From contig NZ_JPVZ01000001.1 of assembly GCF_001662875.1 (NCBI RefSeq), positions 248,001 through 312,000 on the forward strand: a stretch of DNA of 64,000 nucleotides, read 5' to 3'. The stretch comes from Thalassospira tepidiphila MCCC 1A03514 (GTDB taxonomy: Bacteria > Pseudomonadota > Alphaproteobacteria > Rhodospirillales > Thalassospiraceae). The position numbers were made by a program, and so were the translations under genes. The notes beneath the pieces were generated by a model. That model had not been told where the DNA came from. It saw only the letters and a program-made list of their open reading frames with translations, and did not search any database. This document shows positions 30,449-39,733 of the stretch, piece after piece (positions within the stretch are counted from its first letter, which is position 1; each line of letters starts with the position of its first letter).

Positions 30449-30967
30449 ATGTACGTCTTTATCTTCTCAACCGTTGTTATCGGGTTTGCGTCGGCTGGCG
30501 TGGTCATGTTGCTGTTCCGGCTTTGGGGCCGCAAGGCACCGAAATATGTCATTCCGCTCGTCGCAGCGATTGCGATGTTTGGCTACATGATCTGGGATGA
30601 ATACACATGGTTTGATCGCTACGAGGCCCGCCTGCCTCAAACCATCAGCGTCATTCAGACCTTTACTGACGAAAACATTTTCGCGCCATGGACACTGGTT
30701 TCCGCACCGACCAACCGCTTTACGGCGATTGATCGCGAAAAACTGGTATCCAATCCCCAAAACCCCGATGAAAAACGCGTCATGACCCTGCTGCTGCGCA
30801 AGGGCGGCGAAACCCTTGCCCTGACCCATCTTGTTGATTGTGCGCAAGGACGGCGTGGCTATATCACGCCCGATACGTCACTTGACAGCAACGGCTTCCC
30901 GACCGCGATGAATGAATGGTTTGATATGGATGCCGACGATCCCCTGCGCGCGGCGGTCTGTTCCTGA
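30449..30967 (+). CDS. Hypothetical two-helix membrane protein
   Basis: A 172-residue protein that I do not recognise. Two transmembrane helices lie at the N-terminus (YVFIFSTVVIGFASAGVVML and YVIPLVAAIAMFGYMIW), then about 120 residues of soluble domain with one Cys in the middle and one near the end (HLVDCAQG, RAAVCS), possibly a periplasmic disulfide. GGGAGCC lies upstream of the ATG. It follows the exonuclease by 63 bases on the same strand and ends before a GC-rich hairpin. Confidence 0.65.
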   Translation: MYVFIFSTVVIGFASAGVVMLLFRLWGRKAPKYVIPLVAAIAMFGYMIWDEYTWFDRYEARLPQTISVIQTFTDENIFAPWTLVSAPTNRFTAIDREKLVSNPQNPDEKRVMTLLLRKGGETLALTHLVDCAQGRRGYITPDTSLDSNGFPTAMNEWFDMDADDPLRAAVCS

Positions 30968-31000
30968 ACGCTGTTTCCATCGCGAAATCGGATAACCTTT

Positions 31001-31025
31001 GGCCCGCCCTGTGGCGGGCCTTGTC
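31001..31025 (+). terminator. Possible terminator hairpin
   Basis: GGCCCGCC, loop CTGT, GGCGGGCC make a perfect 8-bp stem, but only TTGTC follows, so the U-tract is poor. It separates the small membrane-protein gene from modA. Confidence 0.55.
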
Positions 31026-31096
31026 ATGTGTGGCAACAAAACTGATTTCGGCTATAGTGATGCAAACGCGCCCTTTTTCTTAAGTTACGGGTCCCT

Positions 31097-31918
31097 ATGC
31101 CCCATTTTAGATCCCCATTGCCATCTGCAGTCGCCTTCTTTCTGATCGCGGTCGTATTCGTCGGCAGCATCTCAACAGCGGCCCGTGCGCGCGATATCAC
31201 TGTCTTTGCCGCTGCGAGCCTGACCAATGCCATTGAAACTGCGGCCGCCACCTATGAAAAGGAAACCGGTGATACAATCCGCCTGTCCTTGGCAAGTTCC
31301 TCGACATTGGCGCGCCAGATCGCCGCAGGGGCACCGGCCGACATCTTCATCTCTGCCAACGAGAAATGGATGACCTGGTTAAATGATCAGGGTTTGCTTG
31401 TCCCCGGCAGCCGTCATGACCTGCTGACAAACCGTCTGGTTATTGTCGCCCCCAAAGATAGCAATCTTAGCCCGATTAAAATTAGCGATACTTCAGACCT
31501 GACAACATTGATCGGACCCAATGATCGCATTGCAGTCGGCGACCCGGACCACGTACCTGCCGGGATTTATGCCAAACAGGCACTGACATCTTTGGGGCAA
31601 TGGGAAACGGTCGCACCAATGCTTGCGCGTACTGACAATGTTCGTGCGGCCCTGGCGCTGGTTGAACGGGGCGAAGCACCGATTGGCATCGTTTATCAAA
31701 CTGACGCCGGCATTTCAGATAACGTCAAAAGCATCGGCACCTTCCCCGAAAACAGTCACCCGGTCATTACCTATCCTGTTGCCCTGACAGGTGATCAGTC
31801 CGAAACCAAAGCCATGAAATTCCTACTTTGGCTTTTGGGGGATGACGCGGGCCGCATTTTTGCCGACTATGGCTTTGAACCCGTTGCAACAACGCAAGCC
31901 AACGTGCCCGGAAAATGA
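31097..31918 (+). CDS. modA: Molybdate ABC transporter, periplasmic binding protein
   Basis: A 273-residue secreted protein with a signal peptide ending at TAARA-RDITVF. The mature start DITVFAAASLTNAI, SSSTLARQIAAGAPADIFISAN (ligand Ser residues), GDPDHVPAGIYAKQAL and the C-terminal VALTGDQSET match ModA. It binds molybdate (and tungstate) for ModBC. The stop overlaps modB by 4 bases (ATGA). The cofactor it supplies is needed by the nitrate reductase NasA encoded about 24 kb away. I found no ModE-like palindrome upstream. Confidence 0.93.
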   Translation: MPHFRSPLPSAVAFFLIAVVFVGSISTAARARDITVFAAASLTNAIETAAATYEKETGDTIRLSLASSSTLARQIAAGAPADIFISANEKWMTWLNDQGLLVPGSRHDLLTNRLVIVAPKDSNLSPIKISDTSDLTTLIGPNDRIAVGDPDHVPAGIYAKQALTSLGQWETVAPMLARTDNVRAALALVERGEAPIGIVYQTDAGISDNVKSIGTFPENSHPVITYPVALTGDQSETKAMKFLLWLLGDDAGRIFADYGFEPVATTQANVPGK

Positions 31919-32607
31919 TCAGCTTAACCCCCGCCGAAATCGAGGCACTTCTGCTAAGCTTGCGCATCTCAGGCGTTGCTGTTGCTTGTGCACTGCCCTT
32001 TGCCATCATCGTCGCAACTGCGCTTGCCCTCGGTCGGTTTCCAGGGCGCTTTATTCTTGATGCGATTGTGCATCTACCGCTGATCCTGCCACCGGTTGTG
32101 ATGGGCTATTTGTTGCTGATTGCCTTGGGCACACGGGCACCGTTGGGCGCTTGGCTGTATGAAACATTCGATCTGCGTTTTGTTTTTAGCTGGACGGGCG
32201 CGGCACTGGCATCGGCGATCGTAAGCTTCCCGTTTCAGGTCCGCGCCATCCGGCTGAGCCTGGAGAACGTCAATCCGGGTCTTTATCAGGCTGCCGAAAC
32301 CCTTGGCGCCGGGCCGATTGACCGATTCTTTTCGCTGACACTACCCTTGGCACTCCCCGGTATCATTGCCGGTGCCATCACGGCCTTTGCCGCAAGCCTT
32401 GGCGAATTTGGTGCGATCATCACGTTCGTATCAAACATCCCAGGCGAGACCCGCACCCTGCCACTGGCGATCTATACTGCGATCCAGACACCGGGCGGTG
32501 AACTGGCCGCGGCACGTTTGGCGGCTCTTTCGATCGGCTTGGCCTTTGCCGGGTTGCTTCTGTCTGAATTGGCGCTCCGTCGTATTCGTAAGAGGGCCGC
32601 GTCATGA
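31915..32607 (+). CDS. modB: Molybdate ABC transporter, permease
   Basis: A 230-residue inner-membrane permease with five to six helices. The EAA loop that docks to the ATPase reads EAAETLGAGPIDRFF-type (QAAETLGAGPIDRFFSLTLP). The early motif LPLILPPVVMGYLLL and the later FAASLGEFGAIITFVSNIPGETRT are typical of ModB. It overlaps modA and modC by 4 bases each, so translation of the three genes is probably coupled. Confidence 0.93.
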   Translation: MISLTPAEIEALLLSLRISGVAVACALPFAIIVATALALGRFPGRFILDAIVHLPLILPPVVMGYLLLIALGTRAPLGAWLYETFDLRFVFSWTGAALASAIVSFPFQVRAIRLSLENVNPGLYQAAETLGAGPIDRFFSLTLPLALPGIIAGAITAFAASLGEFGAIITFVSNIPGETRTLPLAIYTAIQTPGGELAAARLAALSIGLAFAGLLLSELALRRIRKRAAS

Positions 32608-33734
32608 GCATCGGTGTCAATGTTGAACGCAGTCTCAAGACTTTCAGGCTTTCCGCCGAGTTCAATATTCCTGAACCGGGGATAACTGCCCTGTTTGGCC
32701 CTTCTGGCAGCGGCAAGACGACGCTCGTTAACATGATTGCCGGTTTGGTGCGCCCGGATCGCGGCCATATTCAAATCAACGACCATGTGCTTTTTGAACA
32801 TTCGCGTGGCATCAACCTTCCGGTTCGAAAGCGTCGGGTTGGCTGCGTGTTTCAGGATAATCGCCTGTTCCCGCATAAATCGGTCCGCGACAACCTGTTT
32901 TACGGTGCACGCCGCAATCCCCACAAACTGCCACAGGATGAACAACAGGCCATCCTCGAGATGCTTGATATCTGGGATCTGATGGATCGCCGACCCAACC
33001 TTCTGTCTGGCGGGGAAAAGCAACGGGTGGCACTTGGGCGTGCGCTTTTGTCCAATCCGGACGTATTGCTGCTTGATGAGCCGCTTTCGGCCCTTGATCA
33101 CGCCCGCAAACAGGAAATCCTGCCGTACCTCGAATGGTTGCGCGATCATCGCAAAATACCGATCCTGTATGTCACCCACGCGATTGACGAGGTCGCCCGC
33201 CTTGCCGATCACATGGTAATCATTGATCAGGGCAAAACACTTGCGACCGGGTCGGTATTTGAAATGCTGGGCCGCACGGACTTGGCGCCGCTTGCCGGGC
33301 GCTTTGACGCCGGAACGGTTTTGGCCGCCCGGATTGTCAGTCGTGATCCCAAGGCCGAGGTCAGCTTCCTTGAATGTGGCGGGCAACGACTTGTCGTGCC
33401 CTATCTTGGCCGTCCGAAAAGTGATCGTGTCCGACTGCATATTCGTGCCCGTGATGTGATGATTGCCCGCACCCCGCCGCACGATATCAGTGCGAACAAC
33501 ATCATTCCCGTCACCGTCACCAAAATCAGTGACGAGCCCGGTGACACCATCGATGTGACCATGTGCTTTGGTCAGGATGCGGACGCCACCCTTCTGGCGG
33601 AAACCAGTGGCCGTCCCAAAATTCATGCCCGCATCACGAAATGGTCGGGATCACGCTTAAAACTGCAACCCCATCAAAAGGTCTTTGCCGTGATCAAGTC
33701 GGTCACGGTCAATGGGCAGTTACGCGATCGCTAA
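32604..33734 (+). CDS. modC: Molybdate ABC transporter, ATP-binding protein
   Basis: A 376-residue ATPase with Walker A GPSGSGKTT, Q-loop VFQDNRLFPH, signature LSGGEKQRVALGRAL and Walker B VLLLDEPLSALD. Residues after about 290 form the MOP/TOBE oxyanion-binding domain (LHIRARDVMIA, NIIPVTVTKI), as expected for ModC. It is the last gene of modABC and is followed by a bidirectional terminator. Confidence 0.93.
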   Translation: MSIGVNVERSLKTFRLSAEFNIPEPGITALFGPSGSGKTTLVNMIAGLVRPDRGHIQINDHVLFEHSRGINLPVRKRRVGCVFQDNRLFPHKSVRDNLFYGARRNPHKLPQDEQQAILEMLDIWDLMDRRPNLLSGGEKQRVALGRALLSNPDVLLLDEPLSALDHARKQEILPYLEWLRDHRKIPILYVTHAIDEVARLADHMVIIDQGKTLATGSVFEMLGRTDLAPLAGRFDAGTVLAARIVSRDPKAEVSFLECGGQRLVVPYLGRPKSDRVRLHIRARDVMIARTPPHDISANNIIPVTVTKISDEPGDTIDVTMCFGQDADATLLAETSGRPKIHARITKWSGSRLKLQPHQKVFAVIKSVTVNGQLRDR

Positions 33735-33755
33735 AACTGACACACCAGGAAACGA

Positions 33756-33792
33756 CAAACCCCCGTCGGTATCTTCGACGGGGGTTTGTTTT
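33756..33792. terminator. Bidirectional terminator between modC and the DUF1989 gene
   Basis: CAAACCCCCGTCG and CGACGGGGGTTTG form a 13-bp stem around a 7-base loop; TTTT follows on the plus side. It lies between two convergent genes. Confidence 0.88.
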
Positions 33793-33797
33793 AAGGC

Positions 33798-34649
33798 TTA
33801 AGGGTGCTGATACGCACTGGGCGCTGGCCAATCCCATTTATCCTGCAAGGCCGGATCGGTTTCATAGATCTCGACCTTAAGCGGATAACAGGCGGCCTCA
33901 TCACTTGAATGGCCGGTGCTGCAATCGCCACCCGGACAGGTCGACAAATTGCCCAGCAAATCGATCTCGGCAAACATTTCAAGATAGTCCCCCGGGCGTA
34001 CCGGGCTTGCCTTCATGAAATACTGATGGGTGTCCTTGGTAAAGCCGGTGCACATGAAGACGTTCAACACATCATGCACATAGTGATCGGCTTCCTGCAT
34101 CGACATGCCGGTCTCGTCCCTGAATGCCCGGCACAGGTTGGAATGGCAGCAATGGTGATAATCATTCCCTGACAGCAACCGGTTGGTGAACGGGTCGCAG
34201 CGCGTGCCAATCACGTCATGCACACTGCCGCCGTCCTCATCAAAACCATACCAATCAAGGGTATCTTCGCTGATCAGCGCCATCGAACGCAGATAGGGCA
34301 TGTTGGACCACAAACGGTCGCCTGTGGTCAGGTGGGTCCGATGCAGGGCACGGGTTTTGCCGCTGAAAAACCGTTCCTTCAGGTCATTGGCATTCCAAAG
34401 GTTCAAATCACCGACTTGCGGCCCATCGACACTGACAATGCGGAAAAAGTATCCCTTGGGCACATGAAACGTGCGCGCATCGCGCGGCGGAACGATAACC
34501 TCGTTCACTTTCTTCATTGATGCCTTGAATTCGGCCAAGGTCGCAAAGTCAGGCTCGGGCAAGGTTCCGTTGGGATATACAACGACCGGCTTAATCGCGC
34601 GACGCTCGGCGGCGTCTGTAGGGGCTTGGTGCTGGGGCTTGAAAGTCAT
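33798..34649 (-). CDS. DUF1989 (urea carboxylase-associated) family protein
   Basis: A 283-residue protein of the DUF1989 family. Conserved blocks are IVPPRDARTFHVPKGYFFRI, GDLNLWNANDLKERF, LTTGDRLWSNMPYLRSM, the His/Cys-rich YHHCCHSNLCRAF and the Cys-containing STCPGGDCSTG, which look like metal ligands. Members sit beside urea amidolyase or amine-catabolism genes; biochemical roles are poorly known. The start at 34649 has GAGG upstream; a longer frame has no signal. It lies 104 bases after a D-2-hydroxyacid dehydrogenase gene on the same strand and close to soxBDAG, so a role in C1/amine metabolism is possible. Confidence 0.8.
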   Translation of the reverse strand: MTFKPQHQAPTDAAERRAIKPVVVYPNGTLPEPDFATLAEFKASMKKVNEVIVPPRDARTFHVPKGYFFRIVSVDGPQVGDLNLWNANDLKERFFSGKTRALHRTHLTTGDRLWSNMPYLRSMALISEDTLDWYGFDEDGGSVHDVIGTRCDPFTNRLLSGNDYHHCCHSNLCRAFRDETGMSMQEADHYVHDVLNVFMCTGFTKDTHQYFMKASPVRPGDYLEMFAEIDLLGNLSTCPGGDCSTGHSSDEAACYPLKVEIYETDPALQDKWDWPAPSAYQHP

Positions 34650-34753
34650 GGGGTGGCCTCGATAACAGGAAAATAGATGGGCGACAGAATGGCACAGTGA
34701 CACGTTGACACAAGCCTGTTTCAACCTGTCCGACTGGCAGATCAACCGATCAA

Positions 34754-35692
34754 CTAAACAAGCGGTGTGATCAATTCTTGGCGTTCGTCCCACGCATCAA
34801 GATTATCGACAACCAGTTGGCCCATGGCATCGCGGGTTTCCACCGTTCCACTCGCCAGATGCGGATAGAGCACAACGTTATGAAGATTGGCAAAGGCCGG
34901 ATCGATATCCGGTTCATTTTCGAACACATCAAGTCCCGCGCCGGCAATCAACCCGTGCTGCAACGCCCGAATCAAAGCCGGTTCATCAATCACCGATCCC
35001 CGTGCGATATTGATCACGACACCCTCTTTGCCAAGGGCATCAAGCACCGCTTCATTAACGATCCCGTTGGTCGCGGCCCCACCGGGGCACGACAACACCA
35101 AGATATCCGACCATGTCGCGAGTGCAGTCAGATCGTCGAAGAACCGGTACTCGACATCCTTCTTGCTGCGTCCGAAATAGCCGACCTCGACACCGCTTGG
35201 AACTGCGCGTGATGCGATTGCCTGTCCGATCCGGCCCAGCCCGACAATGCCGAGCTTCTTGCCGCGTATACTTCTGGTCAATGCCATCGAACCTTTTGCG
35301 GCCCATTTTCCACTGCGTACCCAGTCGTCGCCCAAAACAAGCTTCCGCAAGGTTGCATGCATCAACATGATCGCCGTGTCGGCAACGTCTTCGGTCAGAA
35401 CGTCAGGTGTGGTTGAAAGACGAATGCCGCGGTCACGCAGTGCCTTAAGATCAAACACATCATACCCAACGCCAAAGCTTGTAATGACTTCAAGGTTCGG
35501 TAGTTGCGCCAACAAGTCTTCCGGAACACCAAACCGCGCGGATGTCACAACGGCTCTGATCTGATCGCCCATTTCATCAAGAAATTTCTGCTTGTCCGGA
35601 ACCAGGTCATAACGATGCAGATCGTGGCGTTCTGCCAACATGGCCGTGTAGGCCGGGCGAATATCAAGAAGGGCAAGGACGGAACGTATCAT
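34754..35692 (-). CDS. D-2-hydroxyacid dehydrogenase (glyoxylate/hydroxypyruvate reductase-like)
   Basis: A 312-residue NAD(P)-dependent enzyme. The Rossmann motif is GIVGLGRIGQAIA. The catalytic Arg is in NIARGSVIDEP, Glu in DVFENEPDI, and His in YPHLASGTVE, the triad of the D-isomer-specific 2-hydroxyacid dehydrogenases. Glyoxylate or hydroxypyruvate reduction would fit the neighbouring sarcosine-to-glycine pathway, but this is inference. The start at 35692 (MIRSVLALLD) has GAAAGAAG upstream. A terminator-like hairpin separates it from soxG. Confidence 0.88.
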   Translation of the reverse strand: MIRSVLALLDIRPAYTAMLAERHDLHRYDLVPDKQKFLDEMGDQIRAVVTSARFGVPEDLLAQLPNLEVITSFGVGYDVFDLKALRDRGIRLSTTPDVLTEDVADTAIMLMHATLRKLVLGDDWVRSGKWAAKGSMALTRSIRGKKLGIVGLGRIGQAIASRAVPSGVEVGYFGRSKKDVEYRFFDDLTALATWSDILVLSCPGGAATNGIVNEAVLDALGKEGVVINIARGSVIDEPALIRALQHGLIAGAGLDVFENEPDIDPAFANLHNVVLYPHLASGTVETRDAMGQLVVDNLDAWDERQELITPLV

Positions 35693-35821
35693 TGGGGCTT
35701 CTTTCGGTGGCTGCGTTTGCAGCAAACACTAGCGGCCTCAATCACCTGAGACAAGTTGATGCGCAGTTTCGTATCACCAGGACACCACATTCAACCTAAT
35801 ACGTTTGCCTGGATACAATAA

Positions 35822-35853
35822 GGGCGGGGATGGCAATCACCAAAACCCCGCCC
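35822..35853 (-). terminator. Terminator-like hairpin after soxG
   Basis: GGGCGGGG (35822-35829) and CCCCGCCC (35846-35853) form an 8-bp GC stem enclosing a smaller possible hairpin; on the minus strand it is followed by TTATTGT. It lies 10 bases beyond the soxG stop. Confidence 0.65.
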
Positions 35854-35862
35854 CAATGCAGA

Positions 35863-36414
35863 TTATTCTGCCGCGAATTCCTTGCAGCCGGTACACAGCA
35901 GATCAATGATGTGCAGGGCGAACGAACGCCAGATATCCATGCGGAAGCTTTGCTCGGCATCCCGCCAAAGAACAACCGTAACACCGTCAATCACTGTGCG
36001 GCAGCCACCACCAACAGGGATGCTGTCGATATCGCGCGGGCAACCGATGGTCAGCAACTCGCTCGCACGTTCGCCTTCGATGCGTACCGTGACTTCACGG
36101 GCTGACACCTCGGTCAGGCTGTGGGTTGCCGATGCATAGACATCCGCGCACACCTTCGTCACTGTGTCGGCATCATCCGGCTTGGCAATAATCAGCCATT
36201 CATCCGGGCCGAGACAGATGGACTCAGTCGTGCCATTGGCCGCACGTACGCCAACTGTGGTTGCCAGATCAACACCAATCGCCTTGGATACGGCCGGAAT
36301 ATTGGCCGCCCGCAAACGTAGCGAGAAACGGGCAACAGGTGCCATCAGGGTCAGTTTAACCTGCCCGGAAGCAACGATCGGACCTGGCGTAAATGCGTGT
36401 GTAAGTACCGTCAT
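35863..36414 (-). CDS. soxG: Sarcosine oxidase, gamma subunit
   Basis: A 183-residue protein of the SoxG family, related to the GcvT fold. Landmarks are FSLRLRA near the N-terminus, CLGPDEWLIIA, LTEVSAREVTVRIEG, LLTIGCPRDID and the C-terminal FRMDIWRSFALHIIDLL. It completes the heterotetrameric sarcosine oxidase. It begins 15 bases after soxA and is the last gene of soxB-soxD-soxA-soxG. Confidence 0.9.
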   Translation of the reverse strand: MTVLTHAFTPGPIVASGQVKLTLMAPVARFSLRLRAANIPAVSKAIGVDLATTVGVRAANGTTESICLGPDEWLIIAKPDDADTVTKVCADVYASATHSLTEVSAREVTVRIEGERASELLTIGCPRDIDSIPVGGGCRTVIDGVTVVLWRDAEQSFRMDIWRSFALHIIDLLCTGCKEFAAE

Positions 36415-36429
36415 TTTTCTGTTCCCCGC

Positions 36430-39423
36430 CTAGAGTTTCAACCGTTCGCCTTCGGGATCGTAAAACACGGTCCCGGTGACGGTCGCCTTGATCACACGAT
36501 CTGGCATCGGAATGTAAATGGTTTCACCCATACGATTGAAACCGTCTTCAAGCAGCGCCATGGCAATCGGGCGACCTGCGGCATCGCTGTGATAGCTTGA
36601 TGTCACGTGACCAACCATTTTCATCGGCTTGGGCTGGTTCGGATCAAGAACGATCTGCGCCCCTTCCTCAAGCTTGGTTTTGCCATCTTCGGTGAGAAGA
36701 CCAATCAACTGCTTGCGGCCTTCGGCAACGAGGTCCGGACGCGCGAGACCGCGCTTGCCAACGAAGTCTGGTTTCATTTTACCGATTGCCCAGCTCAACC
36801 CGGCATCATGCGGGGTGACTGTGCCATCGGTGTCCTGACCGACAATGATATAGCCCTTCTCGGCACGCAGCACGTGCATGGTCTCAGTCCCATAGGGGCA
36901 GATATCGTATTTCTTGCCTGCTTCGAACAGCATTTCCCAAAGGGCGCGACCGGCATGGGCCGGAACGTTGACCTCAAAGCCGACTTCGCCGGTAAAGCTG
37001 ATGCGGAACAAGCGCGCCGGGAAGCCACCCACGCGGCATTCGGCAACTGACATGTGCGGGAAGGCCTCATCAGACATATCCAACCCTTCGACAAACGGCT
37101 CAAGCACCTTGCGCGCATTTGGGCCGTTCAGTGCAATGGTCGCCCACTGCTCGGTCGTTGAAGTCAGCCAGACATCAAGGTCCGGCCACTCGGTCTGAAG
37201 GTAGTCTTCCATCATGTTCAGAACACGCGCCGCACCACCGGTCGTGGTTGTGACATGGAAGCGATCATCGGCCAGACGACCAATGACACCGTCATCACGG
37301 ATAAACCCGTCATCGCCCAGAAGAAGGCCATAACGTGCCCGCCCCGGTGCCAGCTTGGTCCAGGGGTTGGTGTACATGCGGTTCATGAATTCAACCGAAT
37401 CCGGGCCAACCACCTCGATCTTGCCAAGGGTCGATGCATCAAAGATGCCGACACTCGCACGCGTCGCAAGGCATTCGCGCGACACGGCTGCATGCATGTC
37501 TTCGCCGTCTTTAGGGAAGTACCATGCACGGCGCCACAGGCTGACCGGCTCGTAAGCGGCACCGTTTTCTTCGGCCCAACTATCGATCGGGGTTTTACGC
37601 GTCACTTCAAAGTGACTGCCCTTGTGATAACCACAGAAGGCGCCAAAGGTCGTCGGGGTGTAAGGCGGACGGAAAGTCGTCAGACCGACTTTCGGCTGCG
37701 GCACACCCAATGCGTCAGAGGCAATATTGAGGCCGTTGATGTTTGACATCTTGCCCTGATCGGTTGCCATGCCGTTGGTGGTGTAGCGTTTGACATGTTC
37801 GATCGAACGCATGCCTTCGCGTACCGCCAGACGAAGGTCCTTGGCCGTCACGTCGTTCTGGTAATCGACAAAGGCACGTGCCTTGCCAGCATCCAGATCG
37901 GTCGGCAGTTCCTTGTGGCTGACACCGGTTCCCGAACGGTCATTGGCAACGCCGTAGCTTGCCGCCTTGGCCTTTTTGCCAAGGCTTTTGGCCACAGCCG
38001 CGCCCATTTCCGCACCGTCATTCAGGACCGCTTCAATGCCCCACAAGCCACGGCCCGCACCGGCGATTTCGCATTCTTCTGCCTTGTGATCGGGCAAGAA
38101 GGTCTGGCGTTCGTCGTCCCACTTAAGCGTTCCCTTGGTGTGGGAAAACAGATGCAGCGACGGCGTCCAGCCCCCCGACATCAGAAGGCAATCACATCCG
38201 ATTATTTCAGCCTGACCGACCGTCGATCCGGTCACCGGGTTGACCCGAACCGATTTGACACGCAGGCGGCCTTCGGTGCCGGTCACGGTATGACCGGCCA
38301 TGATGCGAATGCCGCGTTTGGTGGCCTCGGCAATCAGATCGGCATTCGGTTCGGAACGGGTATCGACGATGGCAGCAATGGTGGTGCCCGCATCGGCCAG
38401 ATCAAAGGCTGCGTACCATGCGCTGTCATGGCTGGTGACGATGACAGCCTTGTTGCCAACCCGCACACCATAGCGGTTGATGTAGGTCTGGGCCGAACCG
38501 GCAAGCATCACTCCCGGGCGGTCATTGCCATCAAATACCAGCGGTTTTTCCAGTGCGCCTTGCGCCAGAACAACCTGCTTGGCGCGGACACGCCACATGC
38601 GTTCACGCGGGGTTTCTGCATCCGGGCTGGCCAAGTGATCAGTCAGTTTTTCACACAGACCAACCATGTTCTGGTGGTAATAGCCAATCGCCGTCGTGCG
38701 GGTCATGACTTTGACGCCAAGCTCTTTGAGTTCCGCCACGGTTTTGGCAACCCAATCCCATGCTGGCACATCTTCAATCACGGCCGACGGCTCAGACAGA
38801 AGCGAACCACCCGCTTCGGGGTTTTCGTCAACAAGGGTCACTTGCGATCCGGCACGTGCCGCCGTAAGGGCAGCAGCAAGACCGGCAGGACCAGCACCAA
38901 TGATCAGAACATCGGTATGCAGGTAGCGCGAAGCATAGTGATCTGGATCCGGTTCGGTCGGCGAAACGCCAAGACCGGCCGCCGCACGAATAAACGGCTC
39001 ATAGACCTTGTCCCAGAAGGATTTCGGCCACATGAAGGTCTTGTAATAGAACCCTGCCGAAAACAGCATATAGGCCTTGTCATTGATCGCACCAATGTCG
39101 AATGACAGACTGGGATAGCGGTTCTGGCTGTTGACCTGAAGACCGTCCCAGATTTCCTGAACAGTCGCACGGGTGTTTGGCTCAAACCGGCCCGGACCAC
39201 GGCGCGTGCCGACCAGTGCGTTCGGTTCTTCCGAACCGGCCGTCACGGCACCACGCGGGCGGTGATATTTAAACGAGCGACCCATCAGGTGAATGCCATT
39301 GGCCAGCAATGCCGATGCAATGGTATCGCCTTTGAAACCTTTGATCTTCTTGCCGTCAAAGGTGAACTGGATGGGTTGGGTGTGATCGACGCGACCACGC
39401 CCGGAAACGCGGAAGCTGCTCAT
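36430..39423 (-). CDS. soxA: Sarcosine oxidase, alpha subunit
   Basis: A 997-residue flavoprotein. The N-terminus (GKKIKGFKGDTIASALLANG) has a 2Fe-2S-like fold without cysteines, then an NAD-binding Rossmann region (LIIGAGPAGLAAALTAARAG), and residues about 620-990 form a GcvT-like folate-binding domain (TLGKIEVVGPDSVEFMNRMY, MHVLRAEKGYIIVGQDTDGT). The complex oxidises sarcosine to glycine; with tetrahydrofolate present the methyl carbon ends as methylene-THF. It overlaps soxD by 4 bases. An antisense frame of more than 400 codons over this gene is a coding shadow. Confidence 0.93.
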   Translation of the reverse strand: MSSFRVSGRGRVDHTQPIQFTFDGKKIKGFKGDTIASALLANGIHLMGRSFKYHRPRGAVTAGSEEPNALVGTRRGPGRFEPNTRATVQEIWDGLQVNSQNRYPSLSFDIGAINDKAYMLFSAGFYYKTFMWPKSFWDKVYEPFIRAAAGLGVSPTEPDPDHYASRYLHTDVLIIGAGPAGLAAALTAARAGSQVTLVDENPEAGGSLLSEPSAVIEDVPAWDWVAKTVAELKELGVKVMTRTTAIGYYHQNMVGLCEKLTDHLASPDAETPRERMWRVRAKQVVLAQGALEKPLVFDGNDRPGVMLAGSAQTYINRYGVRVGNKAVIVTSHDSAWYAAFDLADAGTTIAAIVDTRSEPNADLIAEATKRGIRIMAGHTVTGTEGRLRVKSVRVNPVTGSTVGQAEIIGCDCLLMSGGWTPSLHLFSHTKGTLKWDDERQTFLPDHKAEECEIAGAGRGLWGIEAVLNDGAEMGAAVAKSLGKKAKAASYGVANDRSGTGVSHKELPTDLDAGKARAFVDYQNDVTAKDLRLAVREGMRSIEHVKRYTTNGMATDQGKMSNINGLNIASDALGVPQPKVGLTTFRPPYTPTTFGAFCGYHKGSHFEVTRKTPIDSWAEENGAAYEPVSLWRRAWYFPKDGEDMHAAVSRECLATRASVGIFDASTLGKIEVVGPDSVEFMNRMYTNPWTKLAPGRARYGLLLGDDGFIRDDGVIGRLADDRFHVTTTTGGAARVLNMMEDYLQTEWPDLDVWLTSTTEQWATIALNGPNARKVLEPFVEGLDMSDEAFPHMSVAECRVGGFPARLFRISFTGEVGFEVNVPAHAGRALWEMLFEAGKKYDICPYGTETMHVLRAEKGYIIVGQDTDGTVTPHDAGLSWAIGKMKPDFVGKRGLARPDLVAEGRKQLIGLLTEDGKTKLEEGAQIVLDPNQPKPMKMVGHVTSSYHSDAAGRPIAMALLEDGFNRMGETIYIPMPDRVIKATVTGTVFYDPEGERLKL

Positions 39424-39722
39424 TTCGATTTCTCCAACAGTTTGGACAGTTCAGGACGGGGATCATCGGTTTTATAGGTGATCAGGAACCGGTCACTGAC
39501 AGTGTCACGCACGGCGTTGAAATATCGACCGCAGCCATGGAAGTGGCGCCAGCGTTCATAATGCGGGCCCTTCACGTTGGTGCGGATGAACAGGAAATCA
39601 CGCCATTCTTCGTCACTGACCGACGACGGATCGGCCGGACGTGCAATATGCGCTTCGCCGGCATAGGTAAATTCCAGTTCCGGCAGGGTCTGATTGCAAT
39701 AGGGGCAATGGATCAGAAGCAT
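39420..39722 (-). CDS. soxD: Sarcosine oxidase, delta subunit
   Basis: A 100-residue zinc subunit. Cys6 and Cys9 (HCPYCN), and His60/His62 with Cys64 (RHFHGCGRYFN), match the zinc site of SoxD; the middle contains WRDFLFIRTNVKGPHYERW. It lies between soxB (11-base gap) and soxA (4-base overlap), the usual order. Confidence 0.93.
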   Translation of the reverse strand: MLLIHCPYCNQTLPELEFTYAGEAHIARPADPSSVSDEEWRDFLFIRTNVKGPHYERWRHFHGCGRYFNAVRDTVSDRFLITYKTDDPRPELSKLLEKSK

Positions 39723-39733
39723 GTCCGGTCTCC

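Noticed and set aside
31021-31096. ModE-box or molybdenum-cofactor riboswitch before modA
   Set aside because: No TATATA-flanked palindrome or multi-stem leader is seen in the short gap.
37795-39105. Open frame of 436 codons on the plus strand across soxA
   Set aside because: Antisense to a well-supported sarcosine oxidase subunit, low-complexity His/Arg-rich product, no start signal.
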